From the NCBI RefSeq assembly GCF_900167445.1, contig NZ_FUZT01000002.1, positions 124,001 to 188,000 on the forward strand: a DNA stretch of 64,000 bases. Reading direction: 5' to 3'. Position 1 is the first letter of the stretch. Every line of letters begins with the position of its first letter. The stretch is from Maledivibacter halophilus. Its GTDB lineage: Bacteria > Bacillota > Clostridia > Peptostreptococcales > Caminicellaceae. Of this stretch, positions 51,712 to 60,938 are shown in pieces. Below the pieces are notes generated by a model. The model was not told where the DNA came from. It made no database searches and was given only the letters and a program-made list of their open reading frames with translations. Made by a program: the position numbers and the translations under genes.

Positions 51712-52395
51712 TCAATGATTTAAATGGAATTTATATCCCGTTCCCCAAACTGTTTTTATATATTTTTTATATATACCCAGCTTTTCCCTAAGTTGCTTTA
51801 CATGGGTATCAACAGTTCTAAGGTCACCTACAAAATCATAGCCCCATACCTGATTTAACAATTGTTCCCTTGAGTATACTATTTCTGGTTTCTTAGCAAG
51901 AAAATTTAAGAGTTCGAATTCCTTTGGTGTTAAAGACATTTCTATATTTTCTAAAAATACTTCCTTAGACATAGGTTTGATTTTTAAAGCTCCAATTTCA
52001 ATAATATCAGCATTAGTTTTATTATTACCATTACTCCGTTTTAATACGGCTTTTATTCTTGCTATCATTTCCTTTGGGCTAAAGGGTTTGGTTATATAGT
52101 CATCAACCCCTAATTCAAATCCGAAAAGTTTATCGTATTCTTCTCCTCTTGCAGTGAGCATTATAATTGGAACAGAAGAATTTTCTCGGATTTTTCTACA
52201 TACAGTCCATCCATCGATTTTTGGCATCATCACATCTAATAATATCAAAGAAAAATCTATAGAATCAATTTTATTTAAGGCTTCTTTACCATCAGAGGCT
52301 TCTTCTACTCCATATCCTTCCTTTTCAATATAAATTCTAATAACTTTACGCATTTTTTCTTCATCATCCACCACAAGAATTTTTGAATTTTTCAT
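51712..52395 (-). CDS. OmpR/PhoB-family response regulator
   Basis: The 227-residue regulator has a receiver domain (KILVVDDEEKMRKVIRIYI, phosphorylated Asp in LILLDVMMPKIDG, TARGEEYDK, YITKPFSP) and a winged-helix DNA-binding domain (LTPKEFELLNFLAKKP, REQLLNQVWGYDF, RTVDTHVKQLREKL, WGTGYKF). It is the partner of the kinase just downstream. ATCAC repeats 11 bases apart upstream of this gene also occur before the two export-related promoters, which makes those its likely targets. Confidence 0.94.
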   Translation of the reverse strand: MKNSKILVVDDEEKMRKVIRIYIEKEGYGVEEASDGKEALNKIDSIDFSLILLDVMMPKIDGWTVCRKIRENSSVPIIMLTARGEEYDKLFGFELGVDDYITKPFSPKEMIARIKAVLKRSNGNNKTNADIIEIGALKIKPMSKEVFLENIEMSLTPKEFELLNFLAKKPEIVYSREQLLNQVWGYDFVGDLRTVDTHVKQLREKLGIYKKYIKTVWGTGYKFHLNH

Positions 52396-52495
52396 ATTTT
52401 TTCACCTCAAAAAAATGTTCTTATGATTATAATAGCATAGATAAAGATAAAATATATTAGATAAATCTAAAAATTCATTCTTTCAACAAATTAAT

Positions 52496-52511
52496 ATCAC
52501 AAAAACATCAC
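52496..52511. promoter_or_regulatory. ATCAC tandem repeat between the response regulator and MarR genes
   Basis: ATCAC occurs at 52496-52500 and 52507-52511, 11 bases apart, as in the promoters at 45510 and 46306. It is about 100 bases from either flanking start codon, and no TATAAT stands at the matching distance, so which gene it serves is unclear; autoregulation of the two-component system is the simplest guess. Confidence 0.5.
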
Positions 52512-52603
52512 AAAATTTTAAGAAATTGGTAATAGATTTTTATAGTAAAATGATATACTATAGATATAATACTTGGAAATTCGAAATAATATAGGAGGCG
52601 AAA

Positions 52604-53038
52604 ATGATTAATGAAGATGATATTAGACTGATAGAAGATGTTGCAATAAAAATTAGTAAAAAACTAGATAAAGTAGAGAAAAATAAGGAGTTATTTGAGG
52701 AATTAAGTGATTTAACAAAAAAGGAGAAACAAACAATATTTATAATATCGAATAAAGGAAATAAAACCATGGGAGAGATTGCAGAGAAATTAGGTGTAAC
52801 AGTAAGCACACCGACTACAACGGTTAACAGGCTTATTAAGAAAGGTTATGTTTGCCGCCATACTGGTAAGAAAGATAGAAGAAAAGTATTGGTAAGCCTT
52901 ACAGAAAAAGGGGCTAGATTTTATAATGCACTGCTTAATATGAGGATAAATAATTTACAAATAATATTTGAGAATTTATCGGATATAGAGTTGGATATGT
53001 TTAGGCAGCTGATGAGAAAACTGGATAAAACCCTATAA
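52604..53038 (+). CDS. MarR-family transcriptional regulator
   Basis: The 144-residue protein has the MarR winged helix: TIFIISNKGNKTMGEIAEKLGVTVSTPTTTVNRLIKKGYVCRHTGKKDRRKVLVSLTEKGARF. The DRR-type wing is KKDRRKV. Such repressors respond to phenolic or lipophilic compounds and often control a neighbouring efflux pump. The MATE exporter gene follows 84 bases later. ATATAGGAGGCG precedes ATG 52604. Confidence 0.92.
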   Translation: MINEDDIRLIEDVAIKISKKLDKVEKNKELFEELSDLTKKEKQTIFIISNKGNKTMGEIAEKLGVTVSTPTTTVNRLIKKGYVCRHTGKKDRRKVLVSLTEKGARFYNALLNMRINNLQIIFENLSDIELDMFRQLMRKLDKTL

Positions 53039-53122
53039 AAAACTCCAAATTCAGTACTATTTTCTAAAAAATACTTAGAAAATCCAAATATTTTTAAATC
53101 CAATGAAAGGATGAATATTCCT

Positions 53123-54520
53123 ATGAAACAAAATAAGCATGAATATATTGTAAAGGGGCCTATACTAAGCTCTTTGTTAAAATTAGCTCTCCCTTTAATG
53201 ATAGGGCAATTAATACAGACCTTTTACAATTTAGTTGACACTCTTTGGGTGGGAAAACTTGGAGCAGAAGCAGTGGCTGCTGTTTCAATTAGTTTTCCTA
53301 TTGTGTTTTTGATGATATCTTTAGCAGCAGGTTTAACTATTGCAGGAACGGCTCTTATTGCTCAAAATAAAGGGGCTGGAAATAATGAAAAGGTAGATAG
53401 AATTTTAGGACAGCTTTTTAGCTTCATTGGAGTATTGTCTATTATTCTAGCCTTTATTGGTTTTATTTTTAGTGAACAATTTATTACATGGATGGGAGCT
53501 GATTCTCAGATAATAGAAGATGCTTCTGGATATTTAAGGATAATATTTGCTGGTATCCCCTTTATGTTTATTTTCTTTATTTTTTCTGCCTCCTTAAGGG
53601 GAATAGGAGATACATTTACTCCTATGATAATGACATTATTTTCTGCTCTTTTGAATGTTATTCTGGATCCACTTTTAATATTTGGAATAGGAATATTTCC
53701 TAAGATGGGGGTTCAAGGTGCAGCTTTGGCTACTATTATATCTAGGGCATTGGCAGCAATATATGGACTTTCTCTTTTAATATCTGGAAAGAAGAACTTA
53801 CATTTAAAAATTAAATATCTTAAACCAGATTTTTCAATAATAAAAAAAATAGTTCAAATAGGAATTCCATCATCTGTTCAGCAGTCTATGCTGGCAATAG
53901 CTCAAATATTGATGACATCCTTTGTTACCGCCTTTGGAACTACTACCTTGGCTGCATATGGAATAGGAAATAGAATAGTTAGTGTTGCTTCTATGATAGC
54001 AATGGGTATATCGACTGCTACAACAACTATGGTAGGACAAAATATTGGTGCTGGAGAAAGGAAAAGGGCTAAAGAAATAGCCAAGGCTAGCATGGGTTTA
54101 ACTTTTGTATTATTAACATTTTTAGGTGCTATTATATTCATTATTCCAAAACAAATAGTTGGAATTTTTAATAAAGAAGCTGAGGTTTTAATGTATGGAG
54201 CTTCTTATATGAGGATTACAGCACTTTTTATAGGCGCTATGGGGGTTAGAATGGTCAATAATGGAACCTTAAGAGGTGCAGGCAAAACAATGGCTACTAT
54301 GATAATTTCTATTATGGCATTTTGTGTTTTAAGAATTCCTTTAGCATATATATTTGCAAATCTAATGAAACTAAATCAGACTGGCATATGGTGGGGAATA
54401 GCTGCTTCCGATGGAATTAGTGCAATTATCAGTATAGCATGGCTTAAGATGAGTAATTGGAGCGAAAATGTGATCATTGATAAAGGCGAAAATAATAAAA
54501 ATGATATAGATATTGCATAA
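53123..54520 (+). CDS. MATE-family multidrug/metabolite exporter
   Basis: A 465-residue protein with twelve helices in two MatE repeats. The first begins SSLLKLALPLMIGQLIQTFYNLVDTLWVGKLGAEAVAAVSISFP, and the second around IKKIVQIGIPSSVQQSMLAIAQILMTSFVTAFGTTTLAAYGIG. MATE proteins expel cationic drugs or metabolites with Na+ or H+. ATG 53123 is chosen over 53111, which overlaps the ribosome binding site. It lies between a MarR gene and a set of methyltransferase and radical SAM genes. Confidence 0.93.
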   Translation: MKQNKHEYIVKGPILSSLLKLALPLMIGQLIQTFYNLVDTLWVGKLGAEAVAAVSISFPIVFLMISLAAGLTIAGTALIAQNKGAGNNEKVDRILGQLFSFIGVLSIILAFIGFIFSEQFITWMGADSQIIEDASGYLRIIFAGIPFMFIFFIFSASLRGIGDTFTPMIMTLFSALLNVILDPLLIFGIGIFPKMGVQGAALATIISRALAAIYGLSLLISGKKNLHLKIKYLKPDFSIIKKIVQIGIPSSVQQSMLAIAQILMTSFVTAFGTTTLAAYGIGNRIVSVASMIAMGISTATTTMVGQNIGAGERKRAKEIAKASMGLTFVLLTFLGAIIFIIPKQIVGIFNKEAEVLMYGASYMRITALFIGAMGVRMVNNGTLRGAGKTMATMIISIMAFCVLRIPLAYIFANLMKLNQTGIWWGIAASDGISAIISIAWLKMSNWSENVIIDKGENNKNDIDIA

Positions 54521-54565
54521 GAATAATGGAATTTTATAATTGAAAATTTAAATAGAGGTGTATAG

Positions 54566-55165
54566 ATGAAAAAATCTGAAAAGAAGACCTTTGATAAGGT
54601 TCATATGCATTATGATAACTTTATGAAAATATTTAATTTATATAGAGGAAAGGAAATATCTGATATACTAAATCTAAAAGGTGATGAAAAAATTCTTGAC
54701 ATAGGTGGAGGAACGGGATATTTAGCAAAGTATTTAAATACCAAATGTAAAGAAATTTATGTATTAGATGAAAGTGAAGATATGTTATCCCATGTGAAGG
54801 AAAAAGAAAATATTCATAAGGTTGTATGTGATGCACTAGATTTAAAAATAAATGATGAAAGCATGGACATTGTTATATTATCCGATGTTTTCCATCACAT
54901 CAAGGATCAAAATAAACTCATGGATGAAAGCTTTAGAGTTTTGAAATATGGAGGTAGAGTTTTAATCCATGATTTTGATATTAGCCATAAAAGAACTAAA
55001 ATATTAAGATGTTTTGAAAGAGTATTATTTGGAAAATTATACTTTAAAACTATAGATGAAGTTATAAATATATTAGAAAGTAGATTTTACTTAACTACAA
55101 AGAAGGAAAGAGGTTATTATTTCATCTTGGTTGGTGAGAAAAAAGGTGGATTAAATGATAAATAG
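54566..55165 (+). CDS. SAM-dependent class I methyltransferase (first of two)
   Basis: A 199-residue methyltransferase. The SAM-binding glycine loop is KILDIGGGTGYLAKYL (residues about 40-55), with IYVLDESEDML and VILSDVFHHIKDQNKLMDESFRVLKYGGRVLIHDFD following. These Methyltransf_11 motifs suit a small-molecule or quinone-type substrate, but none can be named. It overlaps the next methyltransferase by 11 bases. Confidence 0.88.
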   Translation: MKKSEKKTFDKVHMHYDNFMKIFNLYRGKEISDILNLKGDEKILDIGGGTGYLAKYLNTKCKEIYVLDESEDMLSHVKEKENIHKVVCDALDLKINDESMDIVILSDVFHHIKDQNKLMDESFRVLKYGGRVLIHDFDISHKRTKILRCFERVLFGKLYFKTIDEVINILESRFYLTTKKERGYYFILVGEKKGGLNDK

Positions 55166-56018
55166 ATTTAAGCTTTATTTAAAACTTGGAAAGAGCTTTC
55201 TGAAGAATAAAGTTGTTACAGGTGAAGAATATGGAGAGGAATATAATAATATAGCTCAGACCTATAATTACTGGTGTGAAATTATGGGTAAGCATGTTGA
55301 TAAGATTATTAAAAGTGAGTATATAATACAAAAAGAAAGTCCTATAATCATAGATTTAGCATGTGGAACAGGATATATAACTAGAAAAATCTTATCAAAT
55401 GATTTTAAAGGATATATTGAGGGTGTTGACATATCGAGAAAAATGATAGAGAAGTGCTGGGATATTGAAGGAGATAATGTTAAATTTATTTGTAAAGATG
55501 CAATAAAATATTTGTATGAAAGAAAGGAAAAGGCCCATGCTATATATTGCGGATGGGCTCTGCCGTATTTAGACCATAGAGAATTTTTAAAGTCAGCTGA
55601 TAAAGTACTTTATAATGATGGCATTATAGGAGTTATAGCCAACTGCAAGGGAACACTTGAGGGGATAGAGAAAATATATTTAGAAGTCATGGAGGAGAAT
55701 ATTGATGAAGTAATTAAACCTATGGATGCAAGGCTAAGATTGCCTAGGGGGACAGGAGAATTAGAAAGATGGTTTAGAAAGTACAATTTTTATCCCCTAG
55801 AAATTGGAGAAGGAGAGGAAATTGTAAGGTATGATACTCCAGAGGAGCTATATGACTGGCTTTGCAAGACAGGAGTTTTAGCGGGAACAAATAAGATTTT
55901 TAAGGATATGGATAAAATCCATGGAGCCGTTGTAGAAAAATTGAGACAGAAAAAGTATAATAGAGGTAAATATATTGTGAATCATAAATTTGTTTATGGA
56001 ATTTTTAAGAAGGGGTAA
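55155..56018 (+). CDS. SAM-dependent class I methyltransferase (second of two)
   Basis: The 287-residue protein has SAM motif IIIDLACGTGYITRKIL (residues about 63-79), IEGVDISRKMIEKCWD and the post-motif ADKVLYNDGIIGVIANCKG. A C-terminal region rich in aromatic and charged residues may set substrate choice. Translation is coupled to the gene before it through an 11-base overlap, and the radical SAM gene starts 9 bases after its stop, so the three act in one pathway. Confidence 0.86.
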   Translation: MINRFKLYLKLGKSFLKNKVVTGEEYGEEYNNIAQTYNYWCEIMGKHVDKIIKSEYIIQKESPIIIDLACGTGYITRKILSNDFKGYIEGVDISRKMIEKCWDIEGDNVKFICKDAIKYLYERKEKAHAIYCGWALPYLDHREFLKSADKVLYNDGIIGVIANCKGTLEGIEKIYLEVMEENIDEVIKPMDARLRLPRGTGELERWFRKYNFYPLEIGEGEEIVRYDTPEELYDWLCKTGVLAGTNKIFKDMDKIHGAVVEKLRQKKYNRGKYIVNHKFVYGIFKKG

Positions 56019-56027
56019 TAGACTAAT

Positions 56028-57293
56028 ATGAATAAGAGAATGATTTTAAGAATGGCTGTAGATAAAAATGTATTTAGCTTTTTATTACAAGCACATAAGA
56101 TTTTTAGCAAAGATAGTAATTATAGTATTTTTAAAGGAATAAAAGCAATAAGATATATTTTAAAGGGTGAAAAGATAGTAAAATTTCAAGACAAATATAT
56201 CCTAAGTACATTTATGCCTCCATTCCCTTCAAGAGCTTTTATGACCCATATTACTGCAGTTAGAGAAGAAAAAAATATATTTACCCAGCAAATCTATTCG
56301 AAACGCTCAGCTCCCATATCTATGCATGTATCCTTAACAGATAGATGCTTATATAACTGTTTCCATTGCAGTGCCAAGGGTAGAGAAGTTAAAAAAGAGC
56401 TAACTACAGAGGAATGGAAAAAAGTATTTAAAGAGCTTCAAGAAATGAAAACATCCGTTATAGGCTTAACTGGTGGGGAACCACTGCTGAGGGATGATAT
56501 TGAAAAGCTTATTGAAGGCATAGATGATCGGAGTTCTGTTGTTCTTTTTACAAGTGGGCAAAATTTCACAAGGGAAAAGGCTATTAGTTTTAAAAACAAA
56601 GGATTATTTGGCGTAGGAATTAGTCTGGATTCATGTATAAAGGAAGAGCATAATAAGATACGTAGAAATGAAGATGCCTTTGATAATGCTGTAACTGCTA
56701 TTAAAATAGCAGCTAAGGAAGGACTATATACAATTGTACAAACCGTTGTCCTTAAAAATGATATTAATGAGGAGAAGCTATTTAAACTGTTTTCATTTGC
56801 TAAGGAATTGGGGGCCCATGAAGTTAAAATACTGGAGCCAATTATTAGTGGAAATTTACTTCTAAAGGAAGATATTAACGAGATATTATATGATACAGAA
56901 TCTAGAAAAAAATTAATTGAAATTCAACACAGGGCCAATAAAACGGGAAGGTACCCTAAAATAACAACCTTTGCATATACAGAAAGTAAAGAAAAATATG
57001 GTTGTGGAGCCGGTACTCAACATTCATATATAAGTACGGCAGGAGATTTATATCCCTGCGATTTTGTTCCAATGAATTTTGGAAATGTGAAAAATGAAAG
57101 TGTCTCAAAGCTTTGGAGTGAAATGAATGAAACTATAGGTAATCCCAAGATAGGCTGCTTTGCAATGAGGGTGAATAAAACTATACAGAATAATTCTAAG
57201 GGAATACTTCCCCTTTGTACAGAGAAATCAAAAGAATTATGTGCAAAGAATAAATCAAAGGAATTTCCAGACTTTTATAGGGAGTTACAATAA
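56028..57293 (+). CDS. Radical SAM protein with SPASM-like C-terminus
   Basis: The 421-residue enzyme has about 95 residues of unassigned N-terminus, then the radical SAM cluster CLYNCFHC (Cys 107, 111 and 114), GLTGGEPLLRDDI and VGISLDSCIKEEHNKIR. The C-terminal cysteines (YGCGAGTQH, YPCDFVPMNFGNV, GCFAM, LCTEKSKELC) resemble the SPASM/twitch region that binds extra Fe-S clusters. Such enzymes modify peptides or small molecules. Two methyltransferases and a MATE exporter precede it. No precursor-peptide gene was found beside it, which argues for a small-molecule substrate. Confidence 0.9.
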   Translation: MNKRMILRMAVDKNVFSFLLQAHKIFSKDSNYSIFKGIKAIRYILKGEKIVKFQDKYILSTFMPPFPSRAFMTHITAVREEKNIFTQQIYSKRSAPISMHVSLTDRCLYNCFHCSAKGREVKKELTTEEWKKVFKELQEMKTSVIGLTGGEPLLRDDIEKLIEGIDDRSSVVLFTSGQNFTREKAISFKNKGLFGVGISLDSCIKEEHNKIRRNEDAFDNAVTAIKIAAKEGLYTIVQTVVLKNDINEEKLFKLFSFAKELGAHEVKILEPIISGNLLLKEDINEILYDTESRKKLIEIQHRANKTGRYPKITTFAYTESKEKYGCGAGTQHSYISTAGDLYPCDFVPMNFGNVKNESVSKLWSEMNETIGNPKIGCFAMRVNKTIQNNSKGILPLCTEKSKELCAKNKSKEFPDFYRELQ

Positions 57294-57319
57294 AATATTG
57301 AGAAAATCATATTTTTAGT

Positions 57320-57357
57320 CCTTAATGAATATTTAATCATTAAGGTTTTTATTTTTT
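57320..57357 (+). terminator. Terminator of the MATE-methyltransferase-radical SAM operon
   Basis: CCTTAATG pairs with CATTAAGG around a 10-base loop, followed by TTTTTATTTTTTT. It stands 27 bases after the radical SAM stop. Confidence 0.88.
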
Positions 57358-57429
57358 TCATTAAATATAAGAATAAAAATGTTTAAAGAGTAATAAATAA
57401 ATAGTGTACCAGAAAGGAAGTGATGAATA

Positions 57430-58350
57430 ATGGGAAAAGAAAATTCAATATTATATAAGGGAAATAAAATTTTTACCTTAGCTAAAAAAGGCAGATATTT
57501 ACCTAATGTATTTTTGGCTATTTTAATTGTTATAGTAGTTCTATTTGGAATGGATTTAATTTTGTTTTTAACGCCAATTGGTAGTATTGGGAGTAATATA
57601 TCATCCCAAGGATTAAAAGGAGAAGCCCTTTCATATGCTATAAATGGTTTGGCTCTTCGCTTTGGTATGTATATTTTAACTTTTTTTGCATGGGTAAGGC
57701 TTATTGAAAGAAGACCTATATACACAATGGGTTTTTGTAGTGGTGGAATTTTTAAAAAATATTTGAGGGGTTTTATTATTGGAACATTAATGATGAGCTT
57801 GTGTATCGTAGTCTTTGGAGTTTTAGGTGTAGCTACAGTAGATACTTCAAATGCCTCTATAAAAGGATTTAATGCACTGGGGAGTGTGTTCATTGTACTT
57901 CTTGGATGGCTTGTACAGGGAGCTTCAGAAGAAATAATGATAAGGGGATGGCTTCTTCCAGTGGTGGGAGCAAGACATAATGTGGCTCTGGGCATCTTTA
58001 TATCATCAACATTATTTGCAGCTATGCATCTGCTGAATGCCAATATAAATATTCTACCAATAATAAATTTAACATTATTTGGCTTATTTGCAGCCTTATA
58101 TGTAATATGGGAAGGTGGTCTTTGGGGTGTGTGTGCGCTGCACAGTGCATGGAACTGGGCTCAGGGCAATGTTTTTGGCATAGAGGTAAGTGGAAATGTA
58201 CCTGTAGGGGGAATATTAGTTGATGTAGATACTGCTGTAGATTCAGATTTAATTACTGGGGGACTATTTGGAGTAGAAGGAGGAATAGTTTGCAGTGTAG
58301 TATTAGCTTTGGGAATCATTACTCTAATATTTTTAATTAAGAAGAAATGA
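57430..58350 (+). CDS. CPBP-family intramembrane glutamic endopeptidase
   Basis: A 306-residue membrane protein of about eight helices with the CPBP/Abi catalytic motifs GASEEIMIRGWLLP (EExxxR, residues about 160-173), AAMHLLN and ALHSAWNW. These residues form the Rce1-like active site in the membrane. Family members cleave prenylated or membrane-bound peptides and sometimes give bacteriocin self-immunity. Its neighbours do not define the substrate. It follows a strong terminator, so it is probably transcribed alone. Confidence 0.9.
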   Translation: MGKENSILYKGNKIFTLAKKGRYLPNVFLAILIVIVVLFGMDLILFLTPIGSIGSNISSQGLKGEALSYAINGLALRFGMYILTFFAWVRLIERRPIYTMGFCSGGIFKKYLRGFIIGTLMMSLCIVVFGVLGVATVDTSNASIKGFNALGSVFIVLLGWLVQGASEEIMIRGWLLPVVGARHNVALGIFISSTLFAAMHLLNANINILPIINLTLFGLFAALYVIWEGGLWGVCALHSAWNWAQGNVFGIEVSGNVPVGGILVDVDTAVDSDLITGGLFGVEGGIVCSVVLALGIITLIFLIKKK

Positions 58351-58372
58351 GTGCTTGAAAAGCTAAAGAACT

Positions 58373-58415
58373 GTGGAGTCCAAAGGATAAAAATACTTTA
58401 GACTCCACTATTTTT
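58373..58415 (+). terminator. Terminator after the CPBP protease gene
   Basis: GTGGAGTC pairs with GACTCCAC, with AAAG/CTTT extending the stem inside, followed by TATTTTTTA. Confidence 0.85.
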
Positions 58416-58553
58416 TACTATTTGAGAAACTTGTATAATTAACATTATTAATTTTAAATGCAATATGTAGATAACTTGCCTGACTCTCTATACTACATTT
58501 TGTATTTTAAAGTTCTTCACATGTATTATTCAGGTTCCTGATTTAATTTTTAG

Positions 58554-60782
58554 TTATTGGTCTTTAAGACTTAGTTCCTTGATATTTTCTAAAGTGTCAA
58601 AATTAGATATTTTTATTTTGTTATTAGATATCGTATATAAATTATTGTCTATAAAGAGAACTCTTTTTACATAGCTATTATAGTCATTTTCTTTGTCTAA
58701 ATGAGATATGTCTCCTCTAAGCTTTAAGTTATAGTTTTCATCTATTTTAAATACAAATGCACCTTGAGTTTCAAAGTTATGCTTATATGTGCCCTTGTCA
58801 TAGCTTGAAGCGTAAATCGGAAAAGCAAGTATATTTCTTTTCTTTGAGAACAACAAAGATTTATGGCCATGCAAAATGTCTGTATGGGAGCCCTTTTCAC
58901 CAATGATTATTTTATCTAATTCAATAGGATTATTATAATCTGTAACATCAAACATAGATATCTTTACACCACCACTTAAAACCCTACCATCTTTATCAAT
59001 AGTATCCATCCCTATGCCTATAATATGATTTTCATCATAGGGATGGAGATAGCTGCTGTAACCAGGAATTTTTAAATAGCCAAGGACTTCTGGTTTTTTA
59101 GGATTTGTAAGGTCAATTACATAAAAGGGATCTATTTGTCTGAATGTAACAACATATACCTTATCACCCATGAATCTGACAGAATATATTTTCTCACCAG
59201 GTGCCAAGTCCTTTGTTTTACCTATTAATTTAAGATTTTCATCCAGCACATAAACATTATTTATGGATTCATTATCCCTCCATGAGTCGCCCTTGGTAGT
59301 TGCAATCCTAAAGTTTCCTTTATATTCATCCATTGAGAACTGGTTTAATATCCTTCCTGGTACTTCTCCATTATTAGAGTAAATAGTTTTTCCATTCTCT
59401 AGATTGAACTTAAAAATGCTTGAGGTAGTTTCATTATAAAAGTTTTCATCAATATTATATATATTGTACTTATATTTATCTTGACTTATGTACATACTTT
59501 CTGTGGAAACATACATATTGTTGCCACTTCCAAGATAAGCATTAACGTCAACTTTAGATGAATCAAGATTATTTAAATCAAGGCCTAAAGTAATAAGATA
59601 GTTATTATAGACGCTTTCAGGGAAATATCTAATATCTTCATAATTAATGAAGGACTTTTTCTTATCAACTGAATCCTTATAATAAGGTCTTATTTCTTGG
59701 TTTCCATAATAAACACCTTTATTAGCCACTAAGTAAAAATTATTGTCAATGAGTCTTGATGAGAGATAATTACCATCTAATTCAATATCTCTTAATAATG
59801 ATGTATTACTTTTATCACTTATATCATATACAAGAACCTTTAAGGAATTTGAAAAATCAGGTGCAATTTTTAATTTATTATTTTCTTCTTGTTTATCTAG
59901 TTTTACTCCATGAAAGTATCCTATAGTTATAAGCTTGTTATCCTTTATATAAAACTCTAAAGGATCATAATCTTTTGAGTGTATTGTATTTACAATACGA
60001 AAATCATCTTTTGCTCCTTTAACAATATATATGTTATTTTTATTTAGAGTATATATATAGGACCCATCTGTTTTTACAATATCAGCTTCGTCTACTCCCT
60101 GTACTTGAATATTTGTTTCAGAATGGTCGGCAGACTGTTTATTTACCTCATTCTTAGCCTTTGATTGGAGATTTCTATTTAAAGAACTACCTCTACCTTC
60201 TATAATTGTTTCTACAGTATCATAGTCTTTTCCGTAGGAATTCATTTGGTTTGAATAATCTATAAGCTTATCTAGTTTTTCTTTAGTTTCTACAGAAGGA
60301 AGTTTGGTAGAGGTTTTAAATATATCAGGTGATTTAAAAGTTAGTAATTCTGTTGAAGATTCATATTTAAAATTATTGAAAACATTGTTTAGAAAGTCTG
60401 CAGTAACATAAACCTTATCTTTACGAATAATTGGTCTGATTTTATGTTTTATAAGTCTACCATTAAATACGAAATAGTCATCATTTAAAGTAAGTTTAAC
60501 GAAATCTTTTTCCTTATAAATCAACACAGCTCTTTCTTTATCAATCCATTTAACTGAAAATCCCAGCTTTTCGAATAATTCTCTAATATGAATATAGGGA
60601 TTACTTCCAATAGTTGTATTTGTTATTGAGAATTCTTTATAAATATCTTTTTTATCAATATTTTCTTGATTTATGTTTTTCTCCGAAAGATTTTTGTCAA
60701 TATCATTTTGTGAAAAGCCTAAGCTATATGCAATAAGAAATAAAATAAATATAAAAATAATTAAGAATACCTTTCTTTTCAT
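58554..60782 (-). CDS. Secreted beta-propeller protein with copper-amine-oxidase-like N-terminal domain
   Basis: The 742-residue protein has a signal peptide (MKRKVFLIIFIFILFLIAYSLGF). A copper-amine-oxidase N-terminal-like (stalk) domain spans about 50-165 (YIHIRELFEKLGFSVKWID, YVTADFLNNVFNNFKYESS). A long C-terminal beta-propeller follows (VQGVDEADIVKTDGSYIYTL, LITIGYFHG, YVVTFRQIDPFYVIDLTNPKKPEVLGYLKIPGYSSYLHPYDENHIIGIG), as in COG4880 proteins. It should be a surface or secreted protein of unknown function. ATG 60782 is chosen because GGAGG ends 8 bases upstream. It is divergent from the LexA-controlled operon. Confidence 0.88.
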   Translation of the reverse strand: MKRKVFLIIFIFILFLIAYSLGFSQNDIDKNLSEKNINQENIDKKDIYKEFSITNTTIGSNPYIHIRELFEKLGFSVKWIDKERAVLIYKEKDFVKLTLNDDYFVFNGRLIKHKIRPIIRKDKVYVTADFLNNVFNNFKYESSTELLTFKSPDIFKTSTKLPSVETKEKLDKLIDYSNQMNSYGKDYDTVETIIEGRGSSLNRNLQSKAKNEVNKQSADHSETNIQVQGVDEADIVKTDGSYIYTLNKNNIYIVKGAKDDFRIVNTIHSKDYDPLEFYIKDNKLITIGYFHGVKLDKQEENNKLKIAPDFSNSLKVLVYDISDKSNTSLLRDIELDGNYLSSRLIDNNFYLVANKGVYYGNQEIRPYYKDSVDKKKSFINYEDIRYFPESVYNNYLITLGLDLNNLDSSKVDVNAYLGSGNNMYVSTESMYISQDKYKYNIYNIDENFYNETTSSIFKFNLENGKTIYSNNGEVPGRILNQFSMDEYKGNFRIATTKGDSWRDNESINNVYVLDENLKLIGKTKDLAPGEKIYSVRFMGDKVYVVTFRQIDPFYVIDLTNPKKPEVLGYLKIPGYSSYLHPYDENHIIGIGMDTIDKDGRVLSGGVKISMFDVTDYNNPIELDKIIIGEKGSHTDILHGHKSLLFSKKRNILAFPIYASSYDKGTYKHNFETQGAFVFKIDENYNLKLRGDISHLDKENDYNSYVKRVLFIDNNLYTISNNKIKISNFDTLENIKELSLKDQ

Positions 60783-60866
60783 GAAATCCACCTCCAAAAT
60801 GTATTTGTTTAAATAGACGAATCCTAAAGAAAAAAGTTCCAGAAGTAGAATTATTTATTTTTTATC

Positions 60867-60927
60867 CGAACGTTTGTTTGCCAAAATATAGATGATGTGG
60901 TAAAATAAATATACAAACATACGTTCG
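60867..60927 (+). promoter_or_regulatory. Promoter between two LexA (SOS) boxes
   Basis: Box 1 is CGAACGTTTGTTTG (60867-60880) and box 2 is CAAACATACGTTCG (60914-60927), each close to the Firmicute LexA site CGAAC-N4-GTTCG. Between and overlapping them is a promoter: TTGCCA (60878-60883), 17 bases, TAAAAT (60901-60906). Box 1 overlaps the -35 and box 2 covers the start point and leads into the ribosome binding site. This is a textbook arrangement for repression by LexA and induction by DNA damage. Confidence 0.82.
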
Positions 60928-60938
60928 AGGTGGTTTTT

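Noticed and set aside
57430-58350. CPBP protease as part of the radical SAM cluster (leader-peptide cleavage)
   Set aside because: A strong terminator at 57320-57357 separates them and no precursor peptide was found.
58428-58500. Possible further MITE copy (GAGAAACTTGTATAATTAAC...)
   Set aside because: Only the first 20 bases resemble the left end and no right end follows; too diverged to call.
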